Positions 22,401 through 33,309 of a stretch of 64,000 nucleotides of DNA are shown piece after piece. The stretch is from Kalaharituber pfeilii (Eukaryota > Ascomycota > Pezizomycetes > Pezizales > Pezizaceae). The first letter of the stretch is position 1. Every line of letters begins with the position of its first letter. The notes under the pieces were generated by a model. The model was not told the origin of the DNA, made no database searches, and saw nothing but the letters and a program-made list of their open reading frames with translations. The stretch is taken from assembly GCA_015179045.1 (NCBI GenBank), contig WHUZ01000020.1, positions 682,001 to 746,000 on the forward strand, written 5' to 3'. A program made the position numbers and the translations under genes.

Positions 22401-24614
22401 GTAGATCATTGTCTTAACGAGAGGGTGCCTTGTTAAAAGACTCGGGTTGAAATCGGGTCTGCTGCGTAGCGCCAAAAATCGTAGAGATGCGAAGAAGTTG
22501 CTCGTGGCCGCCTTGTCCAATAGGGCTGCCAACTGTGTCCGTTAGGAACATAAACGTTAAAAATAACAGTAAAAATTTTTGTAGGCATGTACTAGTAGCT
22601 TAGGATTCAAAGTGAGACCTGCAGAAACAGCATGTTATTTCCTGAATCTAGAGCCGTTACTGAATTTCCCATGGCTCACGTGGTGGTACTGCATTTTGGG
22701 TCCAGCAGGTCCCCAGGAAAGCTCCCTTTTGTATCATTTATGCGTAAATAATATTCCAGGGCAAATAAGTCTTTAGAGAGCCAATTCGTCTTTAGAGAGG
22801 TAAACAGAAAGCTCCACCGCCTGGGAGATCGCGGTTACACACAGTCCACTGTTTCAACCACCGCTAATCCAATACTAAGTAGAATTCTAACAAGGATGCA
22901 CTATGCGCTGCCTGAGCTCCTATGGCCGCATGACGATTGTAAATACTCAGGATTGCCGCTCGGTACAGTAAGAGCGACTAACCTACCGTTCAAAACTACA
23001 ATGTGACCGCCTAACGATTTAGTAATACCTAGACAGCTGGTTCAAATGAGAGCGATGTGCTCAATCGGCATGCCGACAATGGTAGATTGGGTAAATTGCC
23101 AAAACTATTGCAAGCCGATGAACATGTTGCGCTGATGCTACAAAAATTCCATTTTATGGAACCGAGAAATACAGTCTACCTTTTAGAAATATGCTAGACA
23201 ACGTGCTTTGATATTCAACTGGGACCGTCAATTCTTTACCTCTGCATTGGCGCCTTATGTTACCTCCATCGCTAGACACAACTGGCATGCCACCCCACCA
23301 AGCCATAGGCCAGTCAACAACTGGACCACCTCACGTATGGGTCCAATGTCCCGTCCAATAATTCCCTGCTCCGGCAGCCTCTCCCAAACCCCCTCCGATA
23401 CCCCGTTTTACCTACCCTCAAACAAAATGCTCTAGCAGCCTCACAAGCAGCCCCTCTACACTTGCCTGCACCCGTGTTTCAAAAGCATCTCGCGAACGCT
23501 CACACTCACCGCACCACTGATCGATCAATCACATCCCCCTTCCCTCCGCCCCTTCAATTGCACGTTCACACCAAGATCAAAGAGCCCCCATAGAGCTGTC
23601 TTCCCAAAGCTGATATAAATTATTGTTGGTATACAAAGTTGGCTACCTACATGTTTTTTTTTTTTTTGTTTTTTTTTGATCTTCGTACGGGTCCATTATA
23701 TGGGATACTACGCAGTAGTTTATTTTTTCTATGTTTACTTTTTTCTTATCCCAATGGCATCTTGGTTGTGGGACTTTGGATATATAGGGGCTCAAGATGG
23801 ACTAGGTCAATAATCTAATCGGGAGGAAGGCTGGCTGAGTTGAGCGTGAATTCCAAAAGGACAAGGGATTGTCATGAAAAAGGCTAGATATTGGACCTAA
23901 ATATGAAGTTCCGGACAGACTAGCGACATAATATGGTCCGCAGCGGCAGTGCTGTCTCCTCAGAAGAACCAAGCAAACAACTTGTGGATACATTGGGTGC
24001 GCGATTTGCGATTTTTACTTTTATTTTATTTTTTTGCTCATTGTGTCTATGTTTTGAATCCATTCCCTGCTGTAGTTGACTTGTAATTATGTTTATGTAT
24101 TGTTGTGAAATCCATGATATTGGTAACACCTTGCTGAATCGGCTGAGCAAGTCGGATGACATTTTAAGGCCACTGCTGCGCCCCCATGAGCGCATGAACT
24201 GTACAGTATGCATAGTGTTACACAAGGCAGCTCCTGAGCAGTCAGCCCTGGCTTCGTGCACGTAATATACCGCCGTTAGAGGCGCAAGGCATAATCGCGT
24301 GAACTTCAATCAATTGTTGTGTGTTGCAACAGATCAGCCTTGGGTGGCGGATATATCGTGACTTTAGAATGCCTAATATCATCGATAGCTATGATCACAA
24401 CATTGCATATCTATGTGACATGGATCCTGGTTAATCCACTTATACTTGCTGATGATCTCTGTACGTCGAACTTTAAATTCCTTCATTTCATGCTCATGAT
24501 TCTGTATCTTTCATTCCCAATCACAATACTTCGCTACCGTGTGCGCTCCCGAATACACTTCCCGCTGCTATATCTGGTGGAGTTTGGTAACAAAAATAAG
24601 CACTGCAGCTGAAT
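19451..24614. other. Five kilobases with no recognisable gene
   Basis: Only short frames. Observed: a purine-rich stretch at 20440-21110 with GTCGGAGG-like and GGGGGTGTTGGGGA repeats, a T-rich run at 23650-23678, and no TIRs, LTR ends or LINE tails that I could pair. Confidence 0.4.
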
Positions 24615-25009
24615 ATGGCAGACCCTTTAAGTATCGCTAATGGAGTATCTGGTTTTCTATCCTTGACAATCGATGTTGTCCAGATTTTGAATAAATACAT
24701 CCACGATGTAAGATCGGCACCAAAAGAAGCTCAGAGCCTATTTACAGAGCTTACAGCTCTCACACATGTCCTGCAACAGCTAGTCAGGTTTCTGAAGAAT
24801 GAAGATATCAAGGAGGGTTTCCAGGAAACTTCTGCACTATGCACCGTTATTACCATGTGTAGAAGCAAAATAACAGATCTCCATACGAAGTTAACCAAGT
24901 TTGCACAATCAGGAGGACTTAAGGAACGTTGGCGATGGCCTTTCCAAAAACAAGAAACCATTGAAACGATTACTGCCCTGCACCGATGCACGCAAACGAT
25001 TGAGTTTTC

Positions 25010-25044
25010 TTTTTTTTTTTTTTATTTCATTACTCGCATGCCGA
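25010..25044 (-). mobile_element. Tail-B micro-insertion (35 bp) in NLR exon 1
   Basis: Poly(T) then ATTTCATTACTCGCATGCCG, i.e. tail B cut inside its hairpin. TSD GATTGAGTTTTC (24998-25009 and 25045-25056). It adds 47 bp in all and shifts the reading frame after TIEFS. Confidence 0.9.
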
Positions 25045-25479
25045 GATTGAGTTTTCACTCGAAATATCGAACTGGTAACCTATGGCTCCCCCATGCATTC
25101 ACTTGCTGCGTCTTTATATTAGATTTTATTTATTGTTCTGTTTCTCTCCCCTTTCTCATGCCTTTGTATGTATTCACAATCATGTTTCATGTCCAACTGC
25201 TCTCCATGGCGTGATGGGTATATACTCTTCTAACGTGAGTATTATAGTGAGCTTCTTTCACGAACCTCGCTGGAGGTGTGTACGATGCTTGCTGAGCAAA
25301 AGAAACAACTCGACAGCATAACAGTATCATTTGGTGAATTCAACGCAGAAATTGCAAAGCGGAGCAAAGCCCTTAATGATATTTTTACCTTCTTATCTAC
25401 TATCGATCAAGTGGCTACGGATGTTCAAATTATCAAGAAAACAATACAGTCTGTGGAAACTACTTCAAATGGTAAGTTG

Positions 25480-25622
25480 TGTTCAACTTTTTCCAAACTA
25501 GGCCTGAGAGGCCGTGATCTGCATTGGACTGAAACCGCCTGGGCCAGGCCCAGAATTTCACGGTCCAGGCCAGTCCAGGCCTCCGGTTGGCCTGGCCTGG
25601 CCTGGCCTGTTGGATTCATTGG
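25480..25622. mobile_element. Possible decayed GGCC-rich hAT MITE in NLR intron 2
   Basis: GGCCTGAGAGGCC on the left and GGCCTGGCCTGGCCTGTTGG on the right recall the GGCC-rich subterminal sequence of the hAT elements at 41899-42701 and 57462-57595. The terminal CAGTGTTCCCAAC is degraded or lost and no 8-bp TSD is clear. Confidence 0.4.
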
Positions 25623-26679
25623 TTGGTAACTACCTTCGATGACAATGTATTCAAATATGTCATTTATCAACCTGGGACCAATCTGTGTCAGTGATGAGAC
25701 TAGACTTTGGCGATGACGCTCAAACATCAGATGGGTGGATACCAGCTTAATAGCATAGATACAATTACTAATTCTTATCGCATTAAGTAGAACGGTGGAT
25801 GGAAGAACTGCTAAAAATCCTCTCGCCACTTGAACCCCACAAAAGACATCGAGACATCAAATGCAAACGTGTCAGTAACACTGGTGACTGGATCTTAGAC
25901 ACCGAGCAGTTCAAAACCTGGAAACAAGGCATCAATGTAGAATCTCAGGTGTTGAGTTTCCTTGGCATGCCTGGAGCAGGAAAAACAGTTCTCACGTAAG
26001 TTGTGACCAACCAAACCTTCTATTGTACATAGGAACTGACTCGTTCAAAGCTCCCTCGTAATAGATCATCTATTGGGCCACACAGCAAAGCAACCAGCGG
26101 CGGGCGTCGCATATCTCTACTGTGACTATAGAGACCAGCATGTGATGGATACAGTAAATGTAATTGGGAGCCTAATTAAGCAACTGGTTGTCTTCACACC
26201 CCATCCAGCGGTTTTTTCATTGCTGCAGCCCTTGGTTACTGTCAAGGCAAAGGGGCCAAAAAGAACTCTTGATCTGGAAACTGCAATTACGATGCTAAAA
26301 CAGGTCCTGCAGCACCTGGATAATGCATTTATCTGCATTGATGCCCTAGATGAATTGGACCATGTGACCTTCAGTCAATTGACTCGAAGTCTCCTTGACT
26401 CTCTTCGTTTCCATGTTAATGAAGCTAGAGAAAAATGCACTCTGCGCTTGCTCATCACTGGGCGGCTGCATATCAAGAACCAATTAAATCGGCTGTTTGG
26501 ACCCTTACACTTGTCAATTGAGATTCTTGCCAATAACGATGATATTCGCAAATATGTGGCGACAAAGCTTTCTCAAGATCCCTTTCCAGAGGCAATGAGT
26601 GATAGTTTACGAGATGATATCCTTAACACATTACCCATGAAGGCAGAGGGAATGTAAGTATACTATAAGAGCTTACATG

Positions 26680-26680
<1 letters not shown>

Positions 26681-26710
<30 letters not shown>

Positions 26711-28933
26711 ATAACCCCGCTTGTAGCACTAAGCCATGGCAGGGTCCCTGGGCAAGCCCTCATAGCCCGGAGACAGGCTAAACTAACTCTCTACATACAT
26801 GGCCCCCACGCGCCGTCGCCCCCGCTCTCCTAGCTTCTAGAACTTGACCCCGCATTCTCCTACCTTCTAGAACTTGACCCCAGCGAAGAAATTCTCCAAA
26901 ACGTCATACTCCTCCCCATTCTCCGCCTTTCTCTTCCAATTCTTTTCCATGTCGCCCCACCTCTCAAAGCCTTCTGGACGGTTCTTCTGGTTTCTGCATC
27001 GGAAAGCGAGGTGCTCCCCGGTTTGCACCTCCCCGCACCTGCACTTATCCGACTCAGCCGCCCCTATCCTCTTCAACCACACTGCACACCTCCCTCTCTC
27101 CAGGCGCAAGGCAGTGAAATTGGATACTGCTATCCTATTCCACTCCATGACCTTTCCTCCTCCAAAGCCGTCCACTTCTCTCTTCTCCTTCCTCCACGCC
27201 TTCACCCTCTGGCGCACCCCACTTCCGGTGGCCACCTCCTTCCCCTGCATCACCGTCCCCTTCTTCGCCCACTCATCCGCCTTCTCATTTCCTGCGATTC
27301 CGATGTGAGCCTTGACCCACATCAGCTTCGCATCCCCTCCCTTCTTCTTCCTCCTCGCTACGGCATCCACCACTCTCCTCACATCCTCGGTTTTCCCCTT
27401 TCCCTCCCTGCCTGCCTTCTGGATCGCCATGACGGCAGCCTCAGAATCTAAACAGATCAGTACAGGGACCTCCTCCTCCACACTCTCCAGCGCCTTTCTC
27501 ACTCCCCTCACCTCCCCATCGAACACCGTCGCCGTTCTCCCCACCACCTCCGCCACGGCTGCCGACCTCCCCCACACCCCTGCTCCCACCTTGCTGTCCT
27601 CGATCTTGCTGCCGTCGGAGAAAAGGACTGCCCTTTTTCTTCCGGCTTCCCCGATCGCGGCTTCCCACTCCCCCCTCGTCTCCACTTCTCCTTTCCGCCT
27701 CTCCACCACTTCCACCTCCACCTTCTCACACCCCCCTCCCCACGAGATCTCCTCCCCCTCCTCCGAGAACCTCGCCCACTGACCTTGCCAGCGGTCCAGC
27801 ACTGCTTCATACCCCTCATTCTCGACCACCGCCCACTGCACCCCCCAGTCTCTCCAGTTTCTCGCCTCCTCCTCTCTCTCCTCACTCCCTCCGAAGTCGC
27901 CCGTGCAAAGCTCCGCCAGCTCTGACGGCGCCTCCACCTCCCGGACGATCGCCCTCGCTTGCGCGCCATCCAGGACCGTCTCCACGTCCTCCACTCCACA
28001 CACCGCACTCACCCCTCCTACCCCCGCTCCTCTCCCTCCTCCAGCCGCCTTCTTCAACACCTGCAGCTGGACTCTCTCCATCTCCTTCCTCCATTCCTTC
28101 TGTCCCCTCCACCCGATCTCGCTTCCCCACATTGCAACCGCCCTCACCATCCCCGTGTAGGCTTGCCTCCAGCTGCGTGGAGACATCCCCAGTTCCGGTT
28201 GCCCAGTCCCGAGAGAGCCCCCGCCACCCTCCGCGCTCGGCTCAGCCTGTTTCGCCAATGTGCGCCAAAGGTCAAGTTCTCATCGAAGATGACCCCTAAC
28301 CACTTTAGCATCTCCCCCTCTTTCTTCCACCTCCTTCCCACCCCGAAGGTTATCATCTCCCACTTCGACTCCTCCAGCGGGATCTGGTCTTCCTCCGCCA
28401 CCTCCGCCATCGCCACCTTCACCTTCTCCCTGAGCCGCCCCATATCCCAGTACCCGTGCCAGTCTAGGATCGTTGCTGCCAGGTCGTCAACATACGATGG
28501 CACTTCTACCTCCGCCCCCATCGCCACCCCCCTCAGCCTTCTCTCCATCTTCTCAATGGTGGGTGCCATGAAGATGAGGAAGATGACCGGTGACAGTGGT
28601 GACCCTTGCAGAACCCCCACGTTCGACCTGGCCCTCCCTTTCTCCTCGCCGTCCCACCACACTCCGAACTCCCTGCCTCCCATAAACTCCTCCAGCCACC
28701 TCCGCTTCTTTCTCACCCCCTCGCTCCCCCTCTCCTCAATCCTTCTCAGGACCACCTCCTTCCTCACGATGTTAAAGCCTCCTTTAACATCCGCCGTCAC
28801 CCACGCTGCTCTCCCCCCCTGTGCAGGCACCTCTGCACCTTTGTTACCGCCCTCGCCATCGCCTGGATCGCATTCCTCCCCTTGCGTGCTCCTAGCTGGA
28901 GCCTGTGGAAGAGTCGGTCTTCTTTCTGTAGCC
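26681..28933 (-). mobile_element. 5'-truncated LINE (tail-A family) in NLR intron 4
   Basis: Poly(T), tail A and 3' UTR, then minus-strand frames: 26867-28258 (RNase H and distal knuckle, 463 codons without stop) and 28144-28830 (part of the RT: ADVKGGFNIVRK, GVLQGSPLSP, PSYVDDLAATIL). The frames are offset near 28200. TSD AGAGCTTACATGT (26668-26680 and 28934-28946). It is closely similar to the full LINE at 30012-37140. Being in an intron, it need not have killed the gene. Confidence 0.93.
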
Positions 28934-30429
28934 AGAGCTTACATGTTGGGCTGTCTTTAAACTAATGCAACCACTGGAACTTCCTAGGTTTCTTCTACCT
29001 GAAATGCATATTCAGATGATCCTCGACAAAGTCACCATTGCAAAGCGACGGGCTGCCTTGTCCAACTTACCAAGCACTTTGTATAGGTCGTTCGAACAAA
29101 CTGTCGACAGGATCCGGCAGTCACCAACCATCGCCGAACTAGGAATGAGGGCATTGATGTGGGTTCACCTTGCTGTGCGGCCATTGAGCATTGAGGCACT
29201 TTTGCATGCCCTAGCACTTGAGGAAGGGGATGAGACACTGAATGCAGAGAACATTCCAGCGGAGGTGACGGTACTTTCCTGTTGTTATGGCCTTGTTATC
29301 ATCGACGAGCAAACCTCGACCGTTCGCCTGGTGCATTACTCCTTACAGGAATTTTTTGAGAAGCATTGTGAACGCTACTTCCCCACAGGCCACGAGATAT
29401 TGGCAAAATCATGCTTGATGTACCTTAGGTTCCATCCTTTGGAATGCCTCTGTGCAGAGTTGCTGCGAGACAATTTCCTAAACAGATGGGAATTACAACC
29501 CTTTCTCTGCTATGCCGCTAGTGCGTGGGCTCAACATGTGCACATGCAATGTGACCCAGAAGTTCAGCAACTGGCAATTGCTATTCTGCAGTCAACATCA
29601 TGTCTGTGCCTATGCCTGCGCCATGCGGACGATCAGAACGAGTTTGGTGGAAAGAGCGATTATCTGGATAACATAATATCACGTGGGCCTAGACTGAAGG
29701 AGGTCCAGTACACATTCACTGGATTCCACGTTTCCGTGGCTTTAGGTTTATCTAGCCTAATTCCAGTATTGATGAGGACTGAGGCCTTTGCTGCAATGAT
29801 TAACGAAGGAGATATATTGGGTGGGACACCACTAACGGCTGCGGCATGTGACGGTCATGAGACTATCGTGCGTCTTCTCGTGAAGAACGCGGATGTGAAG
29901 GTGGACTCCGCAGACTTGGACAATAGGACTCCATTGTCATATGCAGTTCAAGGTTACAGTACAGACGTCGTAAGAATGCTGCTGGAATGTGGTGCCGAAG
30001 TTGAATCTAAACACCGACAACTACTTTCACAGAACGAGCGCTTGGAAGAAGACAACCTTCCGGGCGCATCCAGAAAACAAAAGTTAGACTAAAGCGAAGC
30101 TCGGGACTGCCCGAGAAAGAATATCACCTATATTCTACAGAATTCAGAAGATCGCGAGTCATTTCTCCAAGGTTAAGTTTTCAGAAGTTTTGGAAGATTT
30201 CCAATACAATTTCGAGGAATAGGGGCAGTTGCACCCAATTGGTGCTAGCACAGCCCTGGTAGTGCTGACTGACCTATCGAACTAAAACCTGAAAGGGAAT
30301 AGTGACTCAGAACAAGCAATACCTGCCGAATACAGTAAGGTGCAACCTACGAGCGGCGGCATACCATATCAGGTAGCGACACAAGCGGCAGATTTTAGAA
30401 GAAGAAATAAGTTAAGGAAGCAGAAAAGG

Positions 30430-33309
30430 ATGTCGGGAGAAGAAGCAGCAGGGATGGAGTTTTTGGGGCCAGTAGGAGATGGATGGACGGGAGAGGTCTA
30501 CGTCATTGATAGGAATGAGGTGTTGGCTATTGATGCCATTCACACCTGGGAGAGGAAGGATTGGTGGCAGGCAAGGTTGGGGGAGGAAGGAGATATGATT
30601 ACGGTGAAGGAGAGAGTAGAAAGGGCATTCAGGAAGGGGGGAGAATTTGATGGCAGACTCGATATGATCGAAGAGCTAAGAAGAGATGCAGTGGAAGCGG
30701 CACAGAGGAGGGGGGTACCGGAAGTTACGTGGATAGAGACGGAGAAGCTGACAGATATCTCGGAGGTAGGAAGACTAGTCAAGCCTTGGAGCAAGGATGC
30801 TGCGATCTTTAGACAGTACCAGGATGGAAAGGATGGGATCGCAGTAGAAAAAGAGGTAGAAGTTTTAGAGAATGCTACTAAGGAGTGTATTGTGGTAAGA
30901 AAGGGACCACTGGTAGTTTTTCATAGGCAGCAGGTAACTCCAAGAACAACGAGGGTTATGATGAGTTGGGGAAGGAGAGAGGAGAGAGAGAGAGATAGAA
31001 GCGCATCTCCATGTGCAGGAAGAGAAAGAGGGGGTAGGAGGAGGGAGGGGCAGTGGGAGGTAGGAGACTCCCAGCTGGACTTAGAGCTGGTAGTACCAGC
31101 TCTCCCACCAGTAGTAGAGAAAGATCAAGAAGAACAAGGGATAGGGGAAGTAGAAGGAGAGAGTGAGGACGAAGAAGAGGATGAAGAAATGGGGGATGAA
31201 GCAGAGGGAGTGGAGGAGGAGGAGAAAGAAGAAGAGGAGGAGGAGGAGGAGGAAGGGAGTAAGAGGGAGGAAGAAGAACTAGGAGAGGAAGAGAAGGAGG
31301 TTATAGCACTCGTGCATGCAGCACAGGTCCTAGATAAGAGAAGGAATGAGCTGAAGGAGAAGGGAAAGAAGGGAGAAGCAAGATCGGTAGAGGCAGTAGG
31401 AATGCATGTGGCAGCAATTCTGGGGACAACGGTTTTTGAGGAAGGTTGGAAAAATCTGAGGAAGAGAGCAGGGGAGAGGAAGAGAGTGACAGAATATAAA
31501 AGAGTAATTAGAATGACAGGAGAGGAGGTGAAGAAGTGGAAGGAGGAAGCGAGGGAGGCTTGGAGAGGAAGGAGAAGGGCAAAGGAGACGGAGATGGAAG
31601 AGAGAATGGGAGCCCTAGAAGGGATAGTGAGGGAAATACATGTAGCAATGGGTCTCGCATCCGGGAAGGAGGAGAAGGCACTGGAAAGAGAAAAGAAGAA
31701 GAGGGAGGAGGAAAAGAGAGAGGAGGAGAAAAAGAGGAAAAGAGAGGCAGAGATCCGAGAAATCCGAAAAATGCAGGAAGAGGGGGAAAGAAAGAGGAAG
31801 AGAGAGGAGGAGAAGAGGAAGGAGGCAGAAGAAATAAGTAAAAAGAAGATTACAGAGGAGAGGAAGAAGGCAATGCAGAGGGTGGAGGTTCTAAAGAAGG
31901 TAGCAGAGGCAATGGAGACGCCGGGGACCTCACAGGAGGAGGTGGCAGCTTTGGAGGAGAGAGAAAGGAAGCTGAGAGAGGAAGCAGAGAAAGCAGCAGC
32001 AGAAGCAGAGAAGAGGATTGAGGGGGAGACCTGGACAATTGTGAGGGGAAAGAAGTTGTGGAAGAGAACACTGAGGACGGTACATAAGAAACAGGTACCA
32101 TATGGAAGGGAGGGGCTTGAGGAGAGGGAAATTTTATTGAAGATGTGTGAGTCCCTCTGGGAGACATCGGCGAAGGTAGAAGGAGAAAAGGGGTGGAAGG
32201 TAGCACAGGTGTCACGGAATCCAGCGGCATCAAAATTTGAGAGGACATGGCTCCTAGTGGATATCAGGGAGGAGGAGAAGGCGAAGGAGGTCATGGAGAA
32301 ATTCGGGGCATGGATGCGTCTAATTTTTGGGGAGGATCTTCTAAAGGTGGAGGTCTATAACAAGGATGCAGTCCCCCTGGTGATGAAGGGGGCAGACTAC
32401 AAGGATGGGAGAGGAGACATGGAGGTAATGAAAAAGAAGTTGAAAGAGGAGAACCCAGATATTAAGTTTGGATCCAGGCCACCAGTACGTTTTGGAGTGG
32501 TGCCACTTATGGGTCCTCCACGGGTATCGCAGTTGAAGTTTGAAGTGGTGAATGCGGAGGAGGCAGTGAAGGTGCTGAAGAAAGGTTTAATATGGGGAGG
32601 AGAGAGGAAGGTGGTAGAGAAATATAAGCCAGGAGCGCACATGCAGGGAGATGTGCGAGTAAGTTATGCTAATATAGCAGCAGCAGGAATGGAGCAGCCA
32701 CAGCAGCAGCAGCAGCAACAAAGAATAGGGGGAGGAGTAATAAACGGACCCCCGGCATATTTACAAGGGGGGCAACAGGCGCAGGTAGCAGGTACGCAGG
32801 AAAGCAGCCAGAGGAGTCAGGGGACAGGTTGTTTCAAGTGCGGGAAGAAAGGACATCTGGCGAGGGAGTGCAGGTTTCAGAGGGGCCAGATGGCATGTTA
32901 TGCGTGTGGCAAGTGGGGCCATATTGCTAGAATCTGTCCAGAGAGACCTAAGCCGGTAGTTCCAAACCAGAGTCAGAAGAGAGAAAGAGTAGAGGAGACA
33001 CCAATGAAGAAGAAGCAGGAGGAGGGAAGTAAGGCAGCAAAGGTAGTGGATAAGGGGAAGGGGAAGGAAGTAGAAAAGGAGACCGGAGTCAGGTTCTCAT
33101 TAGAAAACTGGGATGAGGAGGCAGCAAGGCTAGGGTTGGGGGGTTTTTTGAGAGAGAGAAAGGGGGGAGAGAGAATGGAGATTGACTCAAGAAGTGATAT
33201 GGAGGGATCAATACATCGACCCACCATCAAGCTGGGAGACCTGTTTGGGAGAGCGCCTCAGGATGGGTGGGAGGCTGAGAGCAGTGGAGTACCAGACGCA
33301 TTATGGTGA
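30430..33309 (+). CDS. LINE ORF1 (gag-like nucleic-acid-binding protein)
   Basis: 959 codons from the first ATG (the open frame extends upstream to 30340 without another ATG). The middle is highly charged, with long Glu/Lys runs predicted as coiled coil (about residues 230-560). Two CCHC zinc knuckles follow near residues 800-840: CFKCGKKGHLAREC and CYACGKWGHIARIC. A short polyglutamine (about 32700) precedes them. Fungal LINE ORF1 proteins of this type bind element RNA. The stop overlaps the ORF2 start in ATGGTGA. The coding strand is strongly purine-biased. Full length and apparently intact. Confidence 0.85.
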   Translation: MSGEEAAGMEFLGPVGDGWTGEVYVIDRNEVLAIDAIHTWERKDWWQARLGEEGDMITVKERVERAFRKGGEFDGRLDMIEELRRDAVEAAQRRGVPEVTWIETEKLTDISEVGRLVKPWSKDAAIFRQYQDGKDGIAVEKEVEVLENATKECIVVRKGPLVVFHRQQVTPRTTRVMMSWGRREERERDRSASPCAGRERGGRRREGQWEVGDSQLDLELVVPALPPVVEKDQEEQGIGEVEGESEDEEEDEEMGDEAEGVEEEEKEEEEEEEEEGSKREEEELGEEEKEVIALVHAAQVLDKRRNELKEKGKKGEARSVEAVGMHVAAILGTTVFEEGWKNLRKRAGERKRVTEYKRVIRMTGEEVKKWKEEAREAWRGRRRAKETEMEERMGALEGIVREIHVAMGLASGKEEKALEREKKKREEEKREEEKKRKREAEIREIRKMQEEGERKRKREEEKRKEAEEISKKKITEERKKAMQRVEVLKKVAEAMETPGTSQEEVAALEERERKLREEAEKAAAEAEKRIEGETWTIVRGKKLWKRTLRTVHKKQVPYGREGLEEREILLKMCESLWETSAKVEGEKGWKVAQVSRNPAASKFERTWLLVDIREEEKAKEVMEKFGAWMRLIFGEDLLKVEVYNKDAVPLVMKGADYKDGRGDMEVMKKKLKEENPDIKFGSRPPVRFGVVPLMGPPRVSQLKFEVVNAEEAVKVLKKGLIWGGERKVVEKYKPGAHMQGDVRVSYANIAAAGMEQPQQQQQQQRIGGGVINGPPAYLQGGQQAQVAGTQESSQRSQGTGCFKCGKKGHLARECRFQRGQMACYACGKWGHIARICPERPKPVVPNQSQKRERVEETPMKKKQEEGSKAAKVVDKGKGKEVEKETGVRFSLENWDEEAARLGLGGFLRERKGGERMEIDSRSDMEGSIHRPTIKLGDLFGRAPQDGWEAESSGVPDALW

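Noticed and set aside
22385..22475. tRNA-like stretch (GGTTGAAATCGGGT near a GGTGGTAGATC block)
   Set aside because: The B-box is off consensus and no acceptor stem or plausible anticodon arm could be paired.
24615..25214. NLR exon 1 read as a 199-codon membrane protein (FFFFYFI... segment)
   Set aside because: The hydrophobic segment is the poly(T) of the micro-insertion plus intron sequence; removing the insertion restores the normal exon.
26874..28965. Long plus-strand frames over the truncated LINE (Ser/Pro/Leu-rich, up to 333 codons)
   Set aside because: They are antisense shadows of the purine-rich RT/RNase H reading frame. The same applies to 31125-32294 and 33449-34489 on the minus strand of the full LINE.
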